The notes: generated by a model not told the origin, from the sequence alone. A DNA stretch of 64,000 nt from Gigaspora margarita (GCA_009809945.1 WTPW01000854.1:228563-292562); one strand, 5' to 3'. Counted from the first letter of the stretch, positions 25,439-37,512 are shown. Program-made: numbers and translations.

Positions 25439-28058
25439 CTATCTCGTCGTCTGTCTCTTCATCTGTCTCTTTATCTGTCTCTTTCTCATTGTTTGCTCTA
25501 CATTTTTTTTGGGACATCTAGCAATGTTGTAACCTGGTTTTTTACAATTACTACAAAGGTTTGGTCCACGTTTTCTCTTTTTATAAATCGTTAATTCTTG
25601 CATTGCACTTTTATTTTTTCTATTTTTCTCATTGTTATGATAACTTACAGATTTTGGTTTACCTCTTGTAATTACTTTTCGTGGATTTCTAAGTTGAACA
25701 TTTATTGACTTATTTTCTTTATTTGAATTATCTAAATCAGAATTTCGCCTATTTCGTTGAATAAGATTATCTTCACATTTACATATACTTGCCAAATAGT
25801 TTTCAATAATTTTAATAAATTCCTCATCACAATGCAATAAACACTTGTTTGTTGCAGTATGCGCCAAATCCTATACTCTTCCATAAAACAATAGTTTATT
25901 AGCAAAACCTTTATTTGTATTGTTTTCTTGCTCATTCGTATCATAAAATAGTTGATTCCAATTAAAACTTGTGCCTTTGTTTTCTCTGTTCTTCTCATTT
26001 TCTATAATGCTATCAACAAACCGTTGCCTAAAATAATCACCTTCAGCTACTACATTCTGACAATATTCTTCAGGAATCCATCTAGAAGCAATAAGATTCA
26101 TATTAAATCTTGCTATTTGTGTGATATTCATTAAATGAAAATAGTGATGACAAATAAATTCTTTTTTTTGCTGAAGTAAACATGTACAACAGTATGATCC
26201 ATTTTTTAGACAAAACACTACATGATTTACATTCTGACATGTAACCCATGAAATATTCAAAACTTCAACAATGCTAGAATAGTCTAATTGTTGTAAAAGA
26301 AATTTTGCGCATATAGATATACTATCTATTTCATCTTCTATATCTTCATGCTGAGATGGCTCATTAATAGACATATTTTCGACCTCTTCAATACTAGAAC
26401 GTAATGCAATATAATAGATGCTTTCTTTCATTTGATTAAGCAAAAATTGTATAATATTTGGCCGTAAATAACACCTAATAAGTGCTTTAATAGTTGAAAA
26501 GACTGTTACAATATTTGATGTTGAAGGAATACCACATGTCCAATCTTCATATTGTTTTTTTTTAGTTGTCCTTCAATGTGATTCATCATAACTTTACCAA
26601 GTTCACAAAGAGAGGTATTACTATTTTCAAGAACATGTTTTATACAAGCATTCTGGCTTTCTACGAATGATGTTGACTCAATTCCAAGCGTAAATAACAT
26701 TGTTGTAAACCCATATGCCCATGCTTTACATCGCTCATACAACTGTCTTTCAAGATATTCTGATACTGTCAGATAATTTGTAACTATCTCTATCTAGTAA
26801 TAATTGAAAGTATCAGGAGTTTCAGCATTATGGCATCTCCAAAATGCAGAGTAAAAATCTGCAAATGAATTACCCATTTTTTCGCGAAGTGCTTTTTAAA
26901 TATTCTCTTTTATATGCCAAATACAAAGGAGGTGACGTGCCAGTGGATACTCAATCATAATCGCACACTCCATAGCAGGGTCCCCATTAGTAATAATTAT
27001 ATTAGATGTTTGGCCTTGTATTGCATTTTTAGTCATGTGTAGCACCAATTCATATGAATCTGTAGTCTTGTCGCTCATTAATACTTGTACAATGATCCTA
27101 GATTGCATGTTATTATCTAATACTACAAAGATTGATAGTGGCATATTATATCGATTCGTTCCCGCAGTGTTGTCATGGCCTATTGTATCTCCAAATTCAC
27201 ACCATAATAAAATTTGATCTGGACTCATCCAGAAAATACCAACAAGTGTACTTGTCTCAATTTCCCACTTTGCTTTTATGAACCATCAGGATCTTCATGT
27301 TGTTTGGACAATAATTTCTCATAAAAGCGAGCTGTATCACCTTCAACAAATTGTGTGGATGGCTTGTTTCTTTTGATCTCAGCATAAAGGTCTTGAGGAA
27401 AAATTGGATGTAATGGATATTTTTTACTAAAAATTCGCTTAATCATGGTTGTACCAAAATTACATTTTTTCACGTAAAATGCAATATCATCTTGTATCTC
27501 CTTAGTGAATGCCTTTAATTTCTCGAATTGTAGTGCTTCGACAGACAACTCATGGTTATGTTCATCCACTAATGTTGTTATATAAACAAGCCAATTTGGA
27601 TTTTGCTTAAGTGATCATGAAAGATTAATGTGCCACAGACAACCCTGTCTAACAGAAGTTCCAGGATTTTCTAGATTTTTTGCTTTATATTGACCAGAAT
27701 GTTGGCAGTAGATTGTTCTTTTTCTCATCACTTTGTCTGATCCCATTGCAATACTTCGACCTAACCATGTTTTAAACCCTTTAAACTCTGCATATCGTTG
27801 TATATGTTCTTCAGCACGTTTAAAATCCTCAAACGCATCTCCTATTTTTACTAAAACTACATCTAAGTTATTTGACTCTCCTCTATTATGACTTAATGCT
27901 TCAAAAGAGCTCACACTTCCTTTACTTGCTTCACCAGTTTCATTTTCCTGACCTGCTTCATTGACCCAACTTTTCTGTTCTACGTCACTTGTGTCACTTG
28001 CTTTATTTGGGTTTTTCTCGCTTACTTCATTTGGACTATTGTATGCCGTATTTGTCAT
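25439..28058 (-). pseudogene. MULE transposase with FAR1 domain, DDE core, SWIM finger and zinc knuckle
   Basis: Reading the minus strand from 28058, an acidic start is followed by a FAR1-type DNA-binding region (about 27850-27640, with IYCQHSGQYKAK and CLWHINLS), then VDEHNHELS near 27560. The DDE core is next, with FGDTIGHDNTAGTNRYNMPL, IITNGDPAMECAI and HLLCIWHIKEN (27150-26900). A SWIM zinc finger (CCTCLLQQKKEFICHHY, near 26150) and a CCHC knuckle (CSNCKKPGYNIARC, near 25525) end it. Stops lie about 27615 (TGA where CGA is likely) and 26893, with frame changes near 27290 and 26560, so it is inactive. The order fits Mutator transposases of the FAR1/FHY3 type. The extra C-terminal CCHC knuckle is less usual. 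Confidence 0.85.
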
Positions 28059-28704
28059 TATTTATTCTCAAATAGCTTGGGCAATAAATAGCAGAAATTG
28101 TATAACAAATATTACTGTTACAGCTTGAGAGAAAAGTAACTGCAATGTACGCACATCGTACATACTTATGTATGTACTTGTATAGGTTACACCAGGAGCT
28201 AATAAACCACAATAAAACAATGTATTAAGTATTTGTACTAAGAGTTTTTATACTGGTTGTATTTACTTTTACATAGACTTTTTCTTTGTTAGCAAAAGAG
28301 TAACCTTGTCTTTGTTTACAATTTTCATTTATATTAATTAAATGCATAATTTGTGCAACTCAGCTACAGGTTATTTTACTTTCCACTATTACAGATTTGC
28401 GATTGTTTGATTGATACTTTTATTCTCTGCTATCACATATCAGTGATCATCAAACTGATGCACTGCAGTGCATGGTGCACTATTTACTAATTCCCTTAAA
28501 AAAATAGATCAGATATGAATTTATAAAATTTAAGCAGGCAAATTTGCCTGCTAAAACTAGACGGTTTAAGGATAAGCATTATAAGTAATATAAGCTATTC
28601 TAAATGTCTAACTTCTCAAATAATAACAATATATGAAATAATAATAAAATAAAGATAATAAAAATATTCTAACAAAAATAATATTAACTACTTGTTATAT
28701 AACA

Positions 28705-29150
28705 AAATAAAAAAATTTTTTTATTAACAATTTGCAATTTTTTTTTCCAACTTAGGCAGTCTCGCCAGTACTTTATTTCATTCAATACATGCATGAACTA
28801 TAAATATAGGATATATTACTAAACTACTAATAAGTTTAACATCATTCCTTCTTAATAAACAAGAACAAATGCAACCTGCTACACTAACTTAAGCCAGGAA
28901 CTTTGTCAGACTGCCTACTTTTAAACCTTCTTCTTCTAGCTTCCTGGGTAGAAGAATTCTACTAGAAAAAAATAATATCAAAACAAGAAAAAGAAAACAA
29001 AAGGAAAATATACTAAGTGGGAAAAACTACTACCATCTAAACAAGAAACCAAATACTAAAAAATAAAAAAAGAAAGAAGAAAAAGGTAAAAGAGATGGTC
29101 TAACAAAAGAATTTCACCTATAAGAGGCTAAAGTTAAAAATTATATAATA
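28705..29150. other. AT-rich flank without recognisable gene
   Basis: Sequence right of the gypsy element. I see no domain, repeat unit or RNA here. Confidence 0.5.
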
Positions 29151-29740
29151 CTATACAAAAGTGTTAAGTATTATATGTACATAAAAGAAAAACCCTTTAG
29201 GAAAAAACAAAATTAAATCTAACACACTATGGCTAAAACTAAATCTTAAAACAAAATTTTGTTTTTTCTCCAAAATATATAATGTTCCATTAGAGCTTAA
29301 CTGGTCTGTAAATTGTACATATGATATTTTTTTGTTTACCTTAACAGGTCCGTGATTTGGCCAAGGCAATAATCCAATATAGTAGCTGCATTCCCAATTT
29401 GAAAGAGTAAACAATGCTGATCTTTTGAAGGAGGTAGGCTGAATCGCCCACTTTGTAGAAATTTTTGAAAGCCAAAGAGACAAGAAAAACACTAAGTGGT
29501 CCAACTTGTTTTGTGGATTTGAAGTATGTAGAATTTGTAGCCTATAGAAAATTAAACAGCTTCCACTAAGAATCAAACTAATATTTGAACTAGGTGATAA
29601 AGACTTCCAGTCATGCTGTAACCAACTACTATTTGATAGTTTTTGTGTTTTACTCCAGGGAACCCTCTCCAAGACTTTCTTTTTCAACTCTCTTTCAGTT
29701 GTCCCAAAGAGAACTCTTAATTCTGAATATTCTAAAAAAA
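29151..29740 (-). pseudogene. Unidentified open stretch of about 178 codons
   Basis: A continuous minus-strand frame from 29687 to 29151 has normal amino-acid variety (ERVPWSKTQKLSNSSWLQHD; LPWPNHGPVKVNKK; SYVQFTDQLSSNGTLYI) rather than low complexity. Upstream the same frame is open to about 29740 (LRVLFGTTEREL), then closes. I do not recognise the family. It could be a fragment of a repetitive protein-coding element such as a LINE, or a chance open frame. Confidence 0.3.
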
Positions 29741-30142
29741 GGTTTGTATTAAAAAGTTGTATAATATTTATAGGTTTTCTACAGTTTGGTCATCTTGAAA
29801 AAGTTGGTCAAATGATCATCAGAAAGAGTTGAAATCCTTAACAATTTGCAATTATTTAAATATATATTGTTAGACCATTAGTAAAATAATAAATTTAAAA
29901 TATTTTTTATTTAATTAATAAAATTTAATACTAAAAGTTTACAATAGAAAAACAAAAAAAAGTAAATATAATTAGAAGCCAATAAAACAAACATAGTAAT
30001 ATAACAATCCTGGAAATAATATATATAATGTGATTTTAAAGAAATAAATATATTTAATTTTTAATAATCACAAATAGTACTACTAGATCTGGTCCAAGTA
30101 TGCAGACTAGTTTGAGTCTAAATATCTTTTTATTTATTTTTT
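29741..30142. other. AT-rich spacer
   Basis: No gene, repeat boundary or motif was seen. Confidence 0.5.
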
Positions 30143-30895
30143 AGTGCTGAACAAGATTACTTAGTGCAAGAAGTTAGAATTAATTAGTAAAAATTTGTGA
30201 ATCATAAGATTTTATAAAATTTTAATAATAAAATTCTATAAAATCTTAACTATTAAATTCACAAATGTTTATTAATTAATACTAACTTTATGCACTAAGC
30301 AAACTTATTCAGCACCTAAAAATCATAAAATTAGCAGAATTATTTTTATTTTATTTAAAATTTAGAGAATAGATACATAATGTTAGATTTTTGATTAAAA
30401 AAGTCAAATTTAAGCATATTTTTTCCAAATTTCAAGTAAAATAAAAATATTTCTACCAATTTAATGTATTTTTAGATGCTAAAAAAGTTTACTTAGTACA
30501 TTAAGTTAGAATTAATTAGTGAACTCTTGTGAATCATAAGAAGTTTATTAATAAACTTTTATAAAATCTTATAATTTACAAATTTTTATTAATTAATTCT
30601 AACTATATGCACTATGTAAATTTGTTCAGTATCTAAAAACATCAAATTGACAGAATTATTTTTGGTTTACTTGAAATTTAGAAAATATATTATAATTTTA
30701 GATTTTTGATCAAAAATGTCAAAATTAAGCATATTTTCTCCAAATTTCAAATAAAATAAAAGCAAACCTGCTTATTAATATATTTTAGGTACTAAACAAA
30801 TTTACTTAGTATATTAAATTAGAATTAATTAGCAAAAACTTGTGAATAATAAGATTTTATAAAATTTTATTAATAAATTTATATAGTAAAAATTT
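30143..30895. repeat. Tandem array of hairpin units, period about 315-330 bp
   Basis: Three units start at about 30143, 30474 and 30786 with AG(T/A/G)(G/A)CT(G/A)AACAA and ACTTAGT(G/A)CA. Each of the first two folds into a hairpin of about 160-175 bp, with the right arm ending in TTATTCAGCACCT-like sequence, and a 150-bp AT-rich spacer between units. The third unit is cut off. The hairpins look like a MITE that was amplified together with its flank. Confidence 0.7.
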
Positions 30896-30950
30896 ATATA
30901 TAGCTATGGTTACATGTAGCTATATATATATAGTATAGTATAAACTATTC

Positions 30951-30985
30951 CTTAAATGGTTTTGCAGACAAATTTGCCTGCAATT
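30951..30985. repeat. Solo end of the CCTTAAA MITE family
   Basis: CCTTAAATGGTTTTGCAG followed by ACAAATTTGCCTGC resembles the terminal repeat of the element at 22646-28572 closely enough to be a diverged family member. No partner end was found nearby. Confidence 0.55.
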
Positions 30986-31078
30986 TCTAAATTTAGATAT
31001 AATCAGTTTGTATTTTTTTATAAAAAAAGTCCAATCACATTTTGGTATTACAGTATTAGATAAAGGGTGAATCTATTA

Positions 31079-31339
31079 GTTACTGGCAGTAACAGTAACC
31101 AGAGTGTGATCGACCAATTAGATCAAAGGATCATGTATAACATGAAAAATGCAAAAACTTTGATTTTTTTGAAAAATCACTTCTAACTTAAAATTTTGTC
31201 TATGAACCTACTTTTTTTTATACAAAAAAAAAAATTTCTAGCAAAATTTTACCATATTCAAAGCTTTATCTGAACCCTCTAACCCAACCCTAATGATAAT
31301 AAGTTACATGATCTAATTGGTCGAACATGCTCCAGTGAC
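31079..31339. mobile_element. Small MITE with about 30-bp inverted ends
   Basis: GAGTGTGATCGACCAATTAG near 31100 has its inverted partner CTAATTGGTCGAACATGCTC near 31311-31332. The outer part reads GTTACTG / CAGTGAC. No target duplication was identified, and the core has no open frame. Confidence 0.55.
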
Positions 31340-31560
31340 AAACACATTTTTCTTAAATAATAGTAATCAACTTTCTATTAAATATTTAATCAATTACAAA
31401 CTTACTATTGGTTTGAAAAGAACAAAACTAACTATTTAAGGAATTTCTTTAATTTTTGCCTAACATAAGATATTTTGTTAACTTATGAATTTTTTTTTAA
31501 AAAAATTTTTTCATATGATTTTTTTTGTGATGGAACTTCAAATCTAAATGAACAAGATGA

Positions 31561-31625
31561 TTTGTATCACTTCAGGTATTTAAGGATTGTTTTTTTCAAT
31601 CCTTAAACATCTGAAGTGATACAAA
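31561..31625. repeat. 65-nt hairpin
   Basis: TTTGTATCACTTCAGGTATT and onward pairs with the right half with one or two mismatches around a poly-T loop. It has the shape of a factor-independent terminator or small-RNA hairpin, but no gene lies next to it. Confidence 0.7.
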
Positions 31626-32937
31626 TTGTTAACAATCTCTGGATTCAGTGATTGGGTTTTAACGATTTTGGGTTTATTAGAATCGTCTCATCGATGTGAA
31701 CATTTTGGTAGTTGTTTTATCAAAAATGAACTAGTAGACAAAAGTTATTCACTGGTAAAGATTTTAAAATTTTTAATAGTAAATTCCAAAAATCTATAGA
31801 AATGCATTATCTTGATTTATTATTATCTGTTATGCAAATCAACTTTCATTTATAATTAAAAAGTCAATCATGCCAAAATCTATATGAATCTTATAAAAAC
31901 TCATTTTTCAAAAAATTGTAAAAATGGGCCCTTTTATTGGAAACACCCCATATATGTTATTTTTAGGGGGTCTAATTTTTGCATTAATGCTCATGAGCGT
32001 TATTACGCGAAAATATGATAGATTTCATGTTTGTCCGTGCGAAGGCAACTATACTTCGAGTTACTAAATTTATTATTTTCATTTGTATCACTATTTTTAT
32101 TATATATATTACTGCTTTATTATAGTTTGATGTCACTTTATTTAGATCAAATAAACTATAAGTAGTTGCATTGTCAAATATGGTTATTTTGCTTAACAAC
32201 TATGTAAACAAATATGGTAGTTGTTGTGAGTTATTTCAGTCAGGGGATATACCGAATTAGGAAATTGGGTTTGAGAATGATCTATGCATTGATTCTCAAA
32301 TTTGATTGGTTCTTGCGCACATTTTTGCTAGCATTTTTCAGAAATTTTTTATGCTTCTAATTCATATTGGAAATCCAAGAATAAACCCCACAAGTAGAAA
32401 ATACAAGACCTCTAGTTTAATTAATCCACAATAATCCACGCGAGTTAATACTTATTGAAAAAGTAGGTGAGACCTGAAATCCAAGAATCTTTTACACACA
32501 AGCTAAAAGGTAAGAAGGTAACCTTGTTCGCAAATTATATGTTTTTAAGCTTCTTACCTTTGTGAAAAGGCTTTTGCCATAACTATAGAGCATTTAGCTT
32601 AATAATCCACTAAATAATTTGTTTTACTCTAAAGTAGGACCTGTAAAATAAGTATGCCGAAGTTAATAGAATTGAATGATTGAAATCAGATTTTGTACAA
32701 AGCTAAACAATAAAAAAATAGAGGATATCCTTGTGTTGGGTTTAGATCGCAAGGCAGGTCAGTAAAAGTGAACCTTGGCAACGAAAATTTTAAATATTCT
32801 GGTAAATTTATTCAGAGTTTATTTTATTTTTATGGTTTATTTAAATTTATATACTTTTTAACTGATAGCGGAGCCATTAATAAAAAATTAACGAATGCAT
32901 TAATATTAGGAAGAAAATAGCATTGTTGGTTTAATTA
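31626..32937. other. AT-rich DNA without recognisable gene
   Basis: A 71-codon minus-strand stretch at 31984-32199 lacks any familiar motif and is probably chance. Nothing else was seen. Confidence 0.5.
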
Positions 32938-33051
32938 ATGATTTAACAAAATTACTAGAAAAAGAACCAAATAATGCAGATAAATTAAGCTGCTAAGGCA
33001 AGTTATATTTTATTATGGGCAAATGTGACGATTTTGTCAAGCATTATTCAT
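32938..33051 (+). pseudogene. Relic of a TPR-repeat protein gene
   Basis: One frame gives LTKLLEKEPNNADKLSC, a stop, then GKLYFIMGKCDDFV. This matches the consensus of the tetratricopeptide repeats that are very abundant in glomeromycete genomes (LLE.EPNNA.AL...G..Y..MGKY.E). Only about one repeat remains and it contains a TAA, so it is a dead fragment of a host gene family. Confidence 0.55.
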
Positions 33052-34578
33052 AATCTTTTATTTTATCCCATATTCGTAACAATAACCAAGGCAATTGATT
33101 CCTTCGGTATGCCTCATATTAGCAGATTTGTCGAATTGAGTGAACGCTTTATATTCATCCATTTCAATATTAATTCCGTAAAAATAAAAAAATCCTAATT
33201 CATATGTTTCATCAACACATAGACTTTGTAGTTATAAGCTAGTGATTTAACAGTTGTAATTTATATAGCACAATAAATAAAGACTTTGCTCAATTAATTT
33301 TCGGTATGTGCATAATATTTATTAAAATTAAGGTTTTTTGTCAAATTACTAATTAACTATATATCTGTTAAATAACAGATCGAAAGTGTAAATTTTATNT
33401 CACACATCCTTCTGTCCTTAAAAATATGAATTAAATAGACATACCCTATTACACTTTATTTTGTTAATTTAGTAGTTATAAGTTGGCGAGATTTTTTTAA
33501 AAAATTTTTAAATAAATAAATAAAAAATTTTCTCGTATTTAAACTTGGTTAAATTAATACTTTAAATATCAATATTTATTATTATTGAAGCTTGCTCTTT
33601 ATTTCAGTATTTATTATAATATAACACCCTAATTACTTGGACCAAGTCTTTCTACACCTCTTGCGAAGCCTTCCATTATTAGGGTTTTAGGTTAGATAGT
33701 GGTTTAGAGTGTGTTGTTTAGGTCTTATAGTGTTGGTTGGAATCCGTCGTACCCATATTTTCCCAAGTTCGCTCCAGTCTAACCCTTCATCAACCTACAT
33801 ATAGAAGTAACCTGTACTGTTAACAAGGTAAATTAACATCACTGCATTAAAAGCAAGCGTGTAAGTTGATCAACGCATTTTATACTTTGAAAATCTGGAG
33901 AATTCACCAAAGTTATTTAATAATAGTACACACGTACATATGTATAAAAGCAGCACGTACTGTTACGTACTGTACGTATGTACGTGCAGTAATAAAATTC
34001 ACAGTTTAGCCTTTCAATTTTATTGGCTAGTCGACGGAGCTGATAATCACATGTAAGGAATCTGATCGACATTTTATTACCATAAAAGGAGAGATCTACA
34101 TAATCCTAATTCGGACTGTATTTGTAAAATTGTTGAGGACGAATAACGGGAGCCAAAATTTCAATCGATGAAGCTTCGGGGGCTAAAATTTTAGTAATTA
34201 TGTAATCCCTTTTTTTTTCTTGAAACCTTATAATGATGGTCTATTGAAGATAATAAAAAAAGATAGCTCAAGCATTGATCGTCATTTTGTATCAATGATT
34301 GTAGCGCTTGAACGTCACTCAATTACTAGTCCATTACATTCAGGAGGTGCTTGAGAACGGCCTAAATCTCTGCATTTATAACTTTACAATATACGACAAG
34401 AAATTAAGAAAGATAAAAGAAAACATCATTGCTAAATGAAATTATTTTATTCTGAATAAAGCTTGAAAAATTTATTATTAATCTTTATTCTTTTAAGATG
34501 TTGGAAACAATAGAAAAATCACATTTTAAACTATAATATATACACAATATTGATAAACCGTTTTGTTTATTGAATTCA
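33052..34578. other. Intergenic DNA downstream of the BTB-TLDc gene
   Basis: A GTAC-rich palindromic patch lies at about 33926-33988 (ACGTAC and TACGTATGTACGTGC units). The rest has no open frame of note. Because the BTB-TLDc gene is on the minus strand, 34440-34578 is its 3' side. Confidence 0.5.
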
Positions 34579-36110
34579 TTAACATAAAATTTTAGGATTT
34601 TTAGTAATTTGAAATACTTCGTATTCTTCTACTGAAAAAAATGACACACTAAAACAATCAAATGTAGATTCATTCCTAATTGTTTGTTCATACGACGTTT
34701 GACAATTCCACCATTTTTGAATATGGTCATCATATATGATTAATAAATCAGGATCAAACATGCCACCACCAAAAGCTGGACCATAGTGACTAGAACAGCA
34801 AATTGCAGTTTCTGGGTCTTCTACGCGACTTAAAATAGAATTCTGAATGGTACCATTTTTTAATGAAAAAATAAAGCTATCTTTGCATTCTTTAAAGAAA
34901 ATATCTATAACTGGTTTATCCCAACCGATAGGATTATAACCACCAAGAATTTCATCAGTGCCTTTAACTTTCATAACCACAACAAGATGTGTTTGTTTAT
35001 CACATAATTTCCAAAATGAATCTTTGGTAAAACCATCTCTAGTTCCACGAAGAATCAATTTAAACTTGTATGGATTATTTGTATTTTCTTTTTTATCAAT
35101 CCATGAAGCAATTTCTGTTGCATGAGCTTCACTAATAACTTTTGAAGGTGGTTCAACATTTCTAGTTGATAATTTTAAAATTATACGAGGTGGAAGAATT
35201 TTTGATGATATTGGCTGATTTGTCATAAACATTTTTATCATATCCTTCCAAAGATTCTTTTCGAGAATTTGATGATATGGTAGTACATTATTAAAAATGT
35301 CATCACCAGACATCTGAAAATAACGGATATGAGGCAAACAATTTTGTAAAGTGGTCTTTAAAGCAAGAAAATTCTCATTTGACCAATCTTCGGGATCTGT
35401 CGGTAGGCCAGGATTTTGAGAAATTCCCCATTCGATAATATAATTCCAAATTTTTACTTCATCCATTTGTAAATCATCTTGACTAATAAGTGAGACTAAC
35501 GTATTTTCTTGAATTGTGATAAATTCTTGCGAATCAAAAATTTTTTTAGGATGTTTTACCACAATATCATTGCACCATTTTTGTAATTCTTGAAGTTTAT
35601 TATTCTGAAAACTTTTTTGATAAATTTGAATAAAATGTAAATGAAGCCAATGAACTTCCGATTCAATTAAATGAGTTTCAAGATGTTTAGCTAATTCTTC
35701 AAAAAGGAATTCATAAGCAATAAGCATAAGCTCAAAAATAAATGATGCATTATGGTTTTCAAGTAAGACTACTCCTCCATAGATATACCTTAGTATAAAA
35801 TTAAACATTTCAGATTTCTTTCAACATGGTGTCAATTGTAAATCGGATATAAAATTATTTACCTGATGATAATTTCAAATTGATGAATAGTAACATTTCT
35901 TAAATCAAGTGTTTTAACGGCATTCTGATTATTAATCTTTGCCAATTCATTACGAAAATACAAAGATCTGTATCTTAAAATCGTCGAATGTGCATGGAAT
36001 ATTTTGGTGCTTGGAGATTCACCAACATTAATGATTATATTAAAATCTTCTTTGTCATCAAGGAGTTCAAGATAATTGTTTGAAAGTTTTTCAAAGAACT
36101 TTAATGCCAT
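34579..36110 (-). CDS. BTB/POZ-BACK-TLDc domain protein
   Basis: Two exons (36110-35863 and 35788-34579) joined by a 74-bp intron with GTAAAT and CTAAG ends give 485 residues, and the frame is intact. Residues about 20-110 are a BTB/POZ domain (DFNIIINVGESPSTKIFHAH and SLYFRNEL), the dimerising and cullin-3-binding module. Residues about 115-225 look like BACK. Residues about 295-475 are a TLDc domain (DGFTKDSFWKLCD, ILGGYNP, FGGGMFDPDLLIIYD). In animals TLDc proteins act in oxidative-stress tolerance and V-ATPase regulation. BTB-TLDc proteins form a large expanded family in Rhizophagus, where individual roles are unknown. The start is the first ATG before the BTB domain. Confidence 0.93.
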
Positions 36111-37512
36111 TGTAATATCTTTGAAAGTTGTTTTTTTTTTTTAAATTTTAAACAATTTCGTGCCTGAAGTTGTAACTTTAGGTGCACTTGACTGAAATTA
36201 GCCCCTGAAATTAGATCATCTTTCACGCGTTAGTTAGATAATTTTAGGCAAGTGTAACTTCAGGTGCAAATGCTTTCAAGCACGACATTTTTAAAAGGAA
36301 GAATATCACTATCAGAATTTTACCGCAGGTGATCATCGCAGTTTTTCATAAAATGTTTTAAAATGAAGATTAGGGTTAAAAGGGTTATATTATATGTAAA
36401 TTTTGCGCTGAAAACTTTCAAATTATTCTAAGTCAAATCTGATTGATTAAACATATGAACGGTAATATCACTATCTCATCGGAAAATGTCACATAAAATC
36501 TATGAAAAAAAAAATGAATTTTAAACGAGAACGACATATGACACTTAAGAAGGAAACTTTAACAATAATAACTTACGCGATCTTGTTCAATCTTTATTCA
36601 ACTTATTAAGTTATTATTATTTACAGTATAAAAAATTTTGCAGTCTCATGGTAATGCATAATCACAGTAATAATATAAAGATTAGGCATATTATATCATA
36701 TAATTTTAGCCCAATTACTATATACAGGGTTGGCAATGGAATATGCCCCGTAAAATTACGGTAATTTTACAATTTTATATCCCTAATTGTTCTGAGCTGC
36801 ATTATTTTATCTGACCTAATTATCAAAGAATCTCAATACGCAGCTATTATTTTTAGTGTAGGCATCATAAATTTTGGAGCAGTGATCAACTTGTAACTTT
36901 ATTTGATTGAATTAATTTACTCCTATTTACTCGAGTTTTTTCAAATTAGGGTGTTCTCAAGCACTCACTCAATGGAGCGGAAGTAAATTTAATTAGTCAG
37001 AAATTGAATAAATTAATCAAGTGAGTTACCATTGCGATGGACAAGTCAGTAAGATACAAAACACCCTTCGTCAAAAATATAAAAGTTGCTTAGTCATTAC
37101 TTTATATTCAAACATAATATAATAAACAATAAATTCTCACAAGTTTCTATCCGATCCAAAAAATAACCATTTTATTGTTAATGCTCGAAGCTTTTAAAAA
37201 AATAATCGATGCCTTGATACGAACATAATAAATACAACACATCTTTTAAAACAATAATAACAACATAACAAAAAAAATTACTTCTTGTTGCTGTAAAGCA
37301 ACTTTCGATAACGATTCGTTATCCGACAAACTCCTATGATCATGAAAAAATTTCTTAAATGTTATTTTTTTTGTGTTATGATTATTCAAATTAAAACTCA
37401 GCGGGTGACTCCCTACCAATCAATGATCATAAATTGCCGGCACGTGCATAAGATTTGCAACTCACATACTTGACATACTTGCAATTTGTGTAATTTCCAT
37501 AAGTGCGGCGAT
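36111..37512. other. Upstream region of the BTB-TLDc gene, no gene seen
   Basis: About 36157-36290 has loosely inverted CGTGC(C/T)TGAA ends and may be a decayed MITE. The rest is AT-rich and non-coding. The first 100 bases upstream of 36110 would hold the promoter, but no specific site is visible. Confidence 0.45.

Larger units (their letters stand above)
23232..28495. mobile_element. Mutator-like element (MULE), 5.26 kb
   Basis: The terminal inverted repeats are about 40 bp. The left begins GGATTTTGGAATATAGTGC, the right, inverted, GGGAATTAGTAAATAGTGC, and both continue with a palindromic CTGCAG core. TTAAAAAAA lies on both sides (23223-23231 and 28496-28504), a 9-bp target duplication as expected for Mutator. 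The right two-fifths carry a transposase on the minus strand. The left half is AT-rich with poly-T tracts and repeated TTGGTGTAATTATTGGGTTGCC-type words and no gene. Confidence 0.85.
22646..28572. mobile_element. MITE with CCCTTAAACC ends, split by a MULE
   Basis: The left end reads CCCTTAAACCATCTAG then the palindrome GCAGGCAAATTTGCCTGC. The right end is its complement with small differences. TAAGCATTAT is present at 22636-22645 and right after the right end (28573-28582), a plausible 10-bp target duplication, though the site lies in a repeat array. Without the internal MULE the element is about 650 bp and has no gene. The superfamily is uncertain. Duplication length would fit a Mutator-type element. 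Confidence 0.75.
3504..28704 (-). mobile_element. Ty3/gypsy LTR retrotransposon, broken and heavily nested
   Basis: Two long terminal repeats in the same orientation (3504-4114 and 22175-28704, the latter interrupted) bracket gag, protease, reverse transcriptase, RNase H and integrase remains in Ty3/gypsy order on the minus strand. Both LTRs have TGTTA...TAACA ends. A TGG-starting primer-binding candidate abuts the inner edge of the 5' LTR near 22174. Removing the inserted elements leaves roughly 9 kb, a normal length for the family. The coding part is clearly dead, with well over ten breaks. The LTRs look roughly 90 percent alike by eye with mostly transition differences, so it is not recent. 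No target duplication is visible at the outer ends. Confidence 0.88.
22175..28704 (-). repeat. 5' LTR of the gypsy element, split by a nested insertion
   Basis: LTR sequence runs from 22175 to about 22645, resumes at about 28573 and ends TATAACA at 28704. Without the insert it is about 590-600 bp, similar to the left copy. The insert lies in the ATAAGCATTAT array. Confidence 0.87.

Noticed and set aside
33926-33988. GTAC-rich palindromic patch as a regulatory site
   Set aside because: Similar runs occur at 28150 and 39885 without any shared gene context, so no function is claimed.
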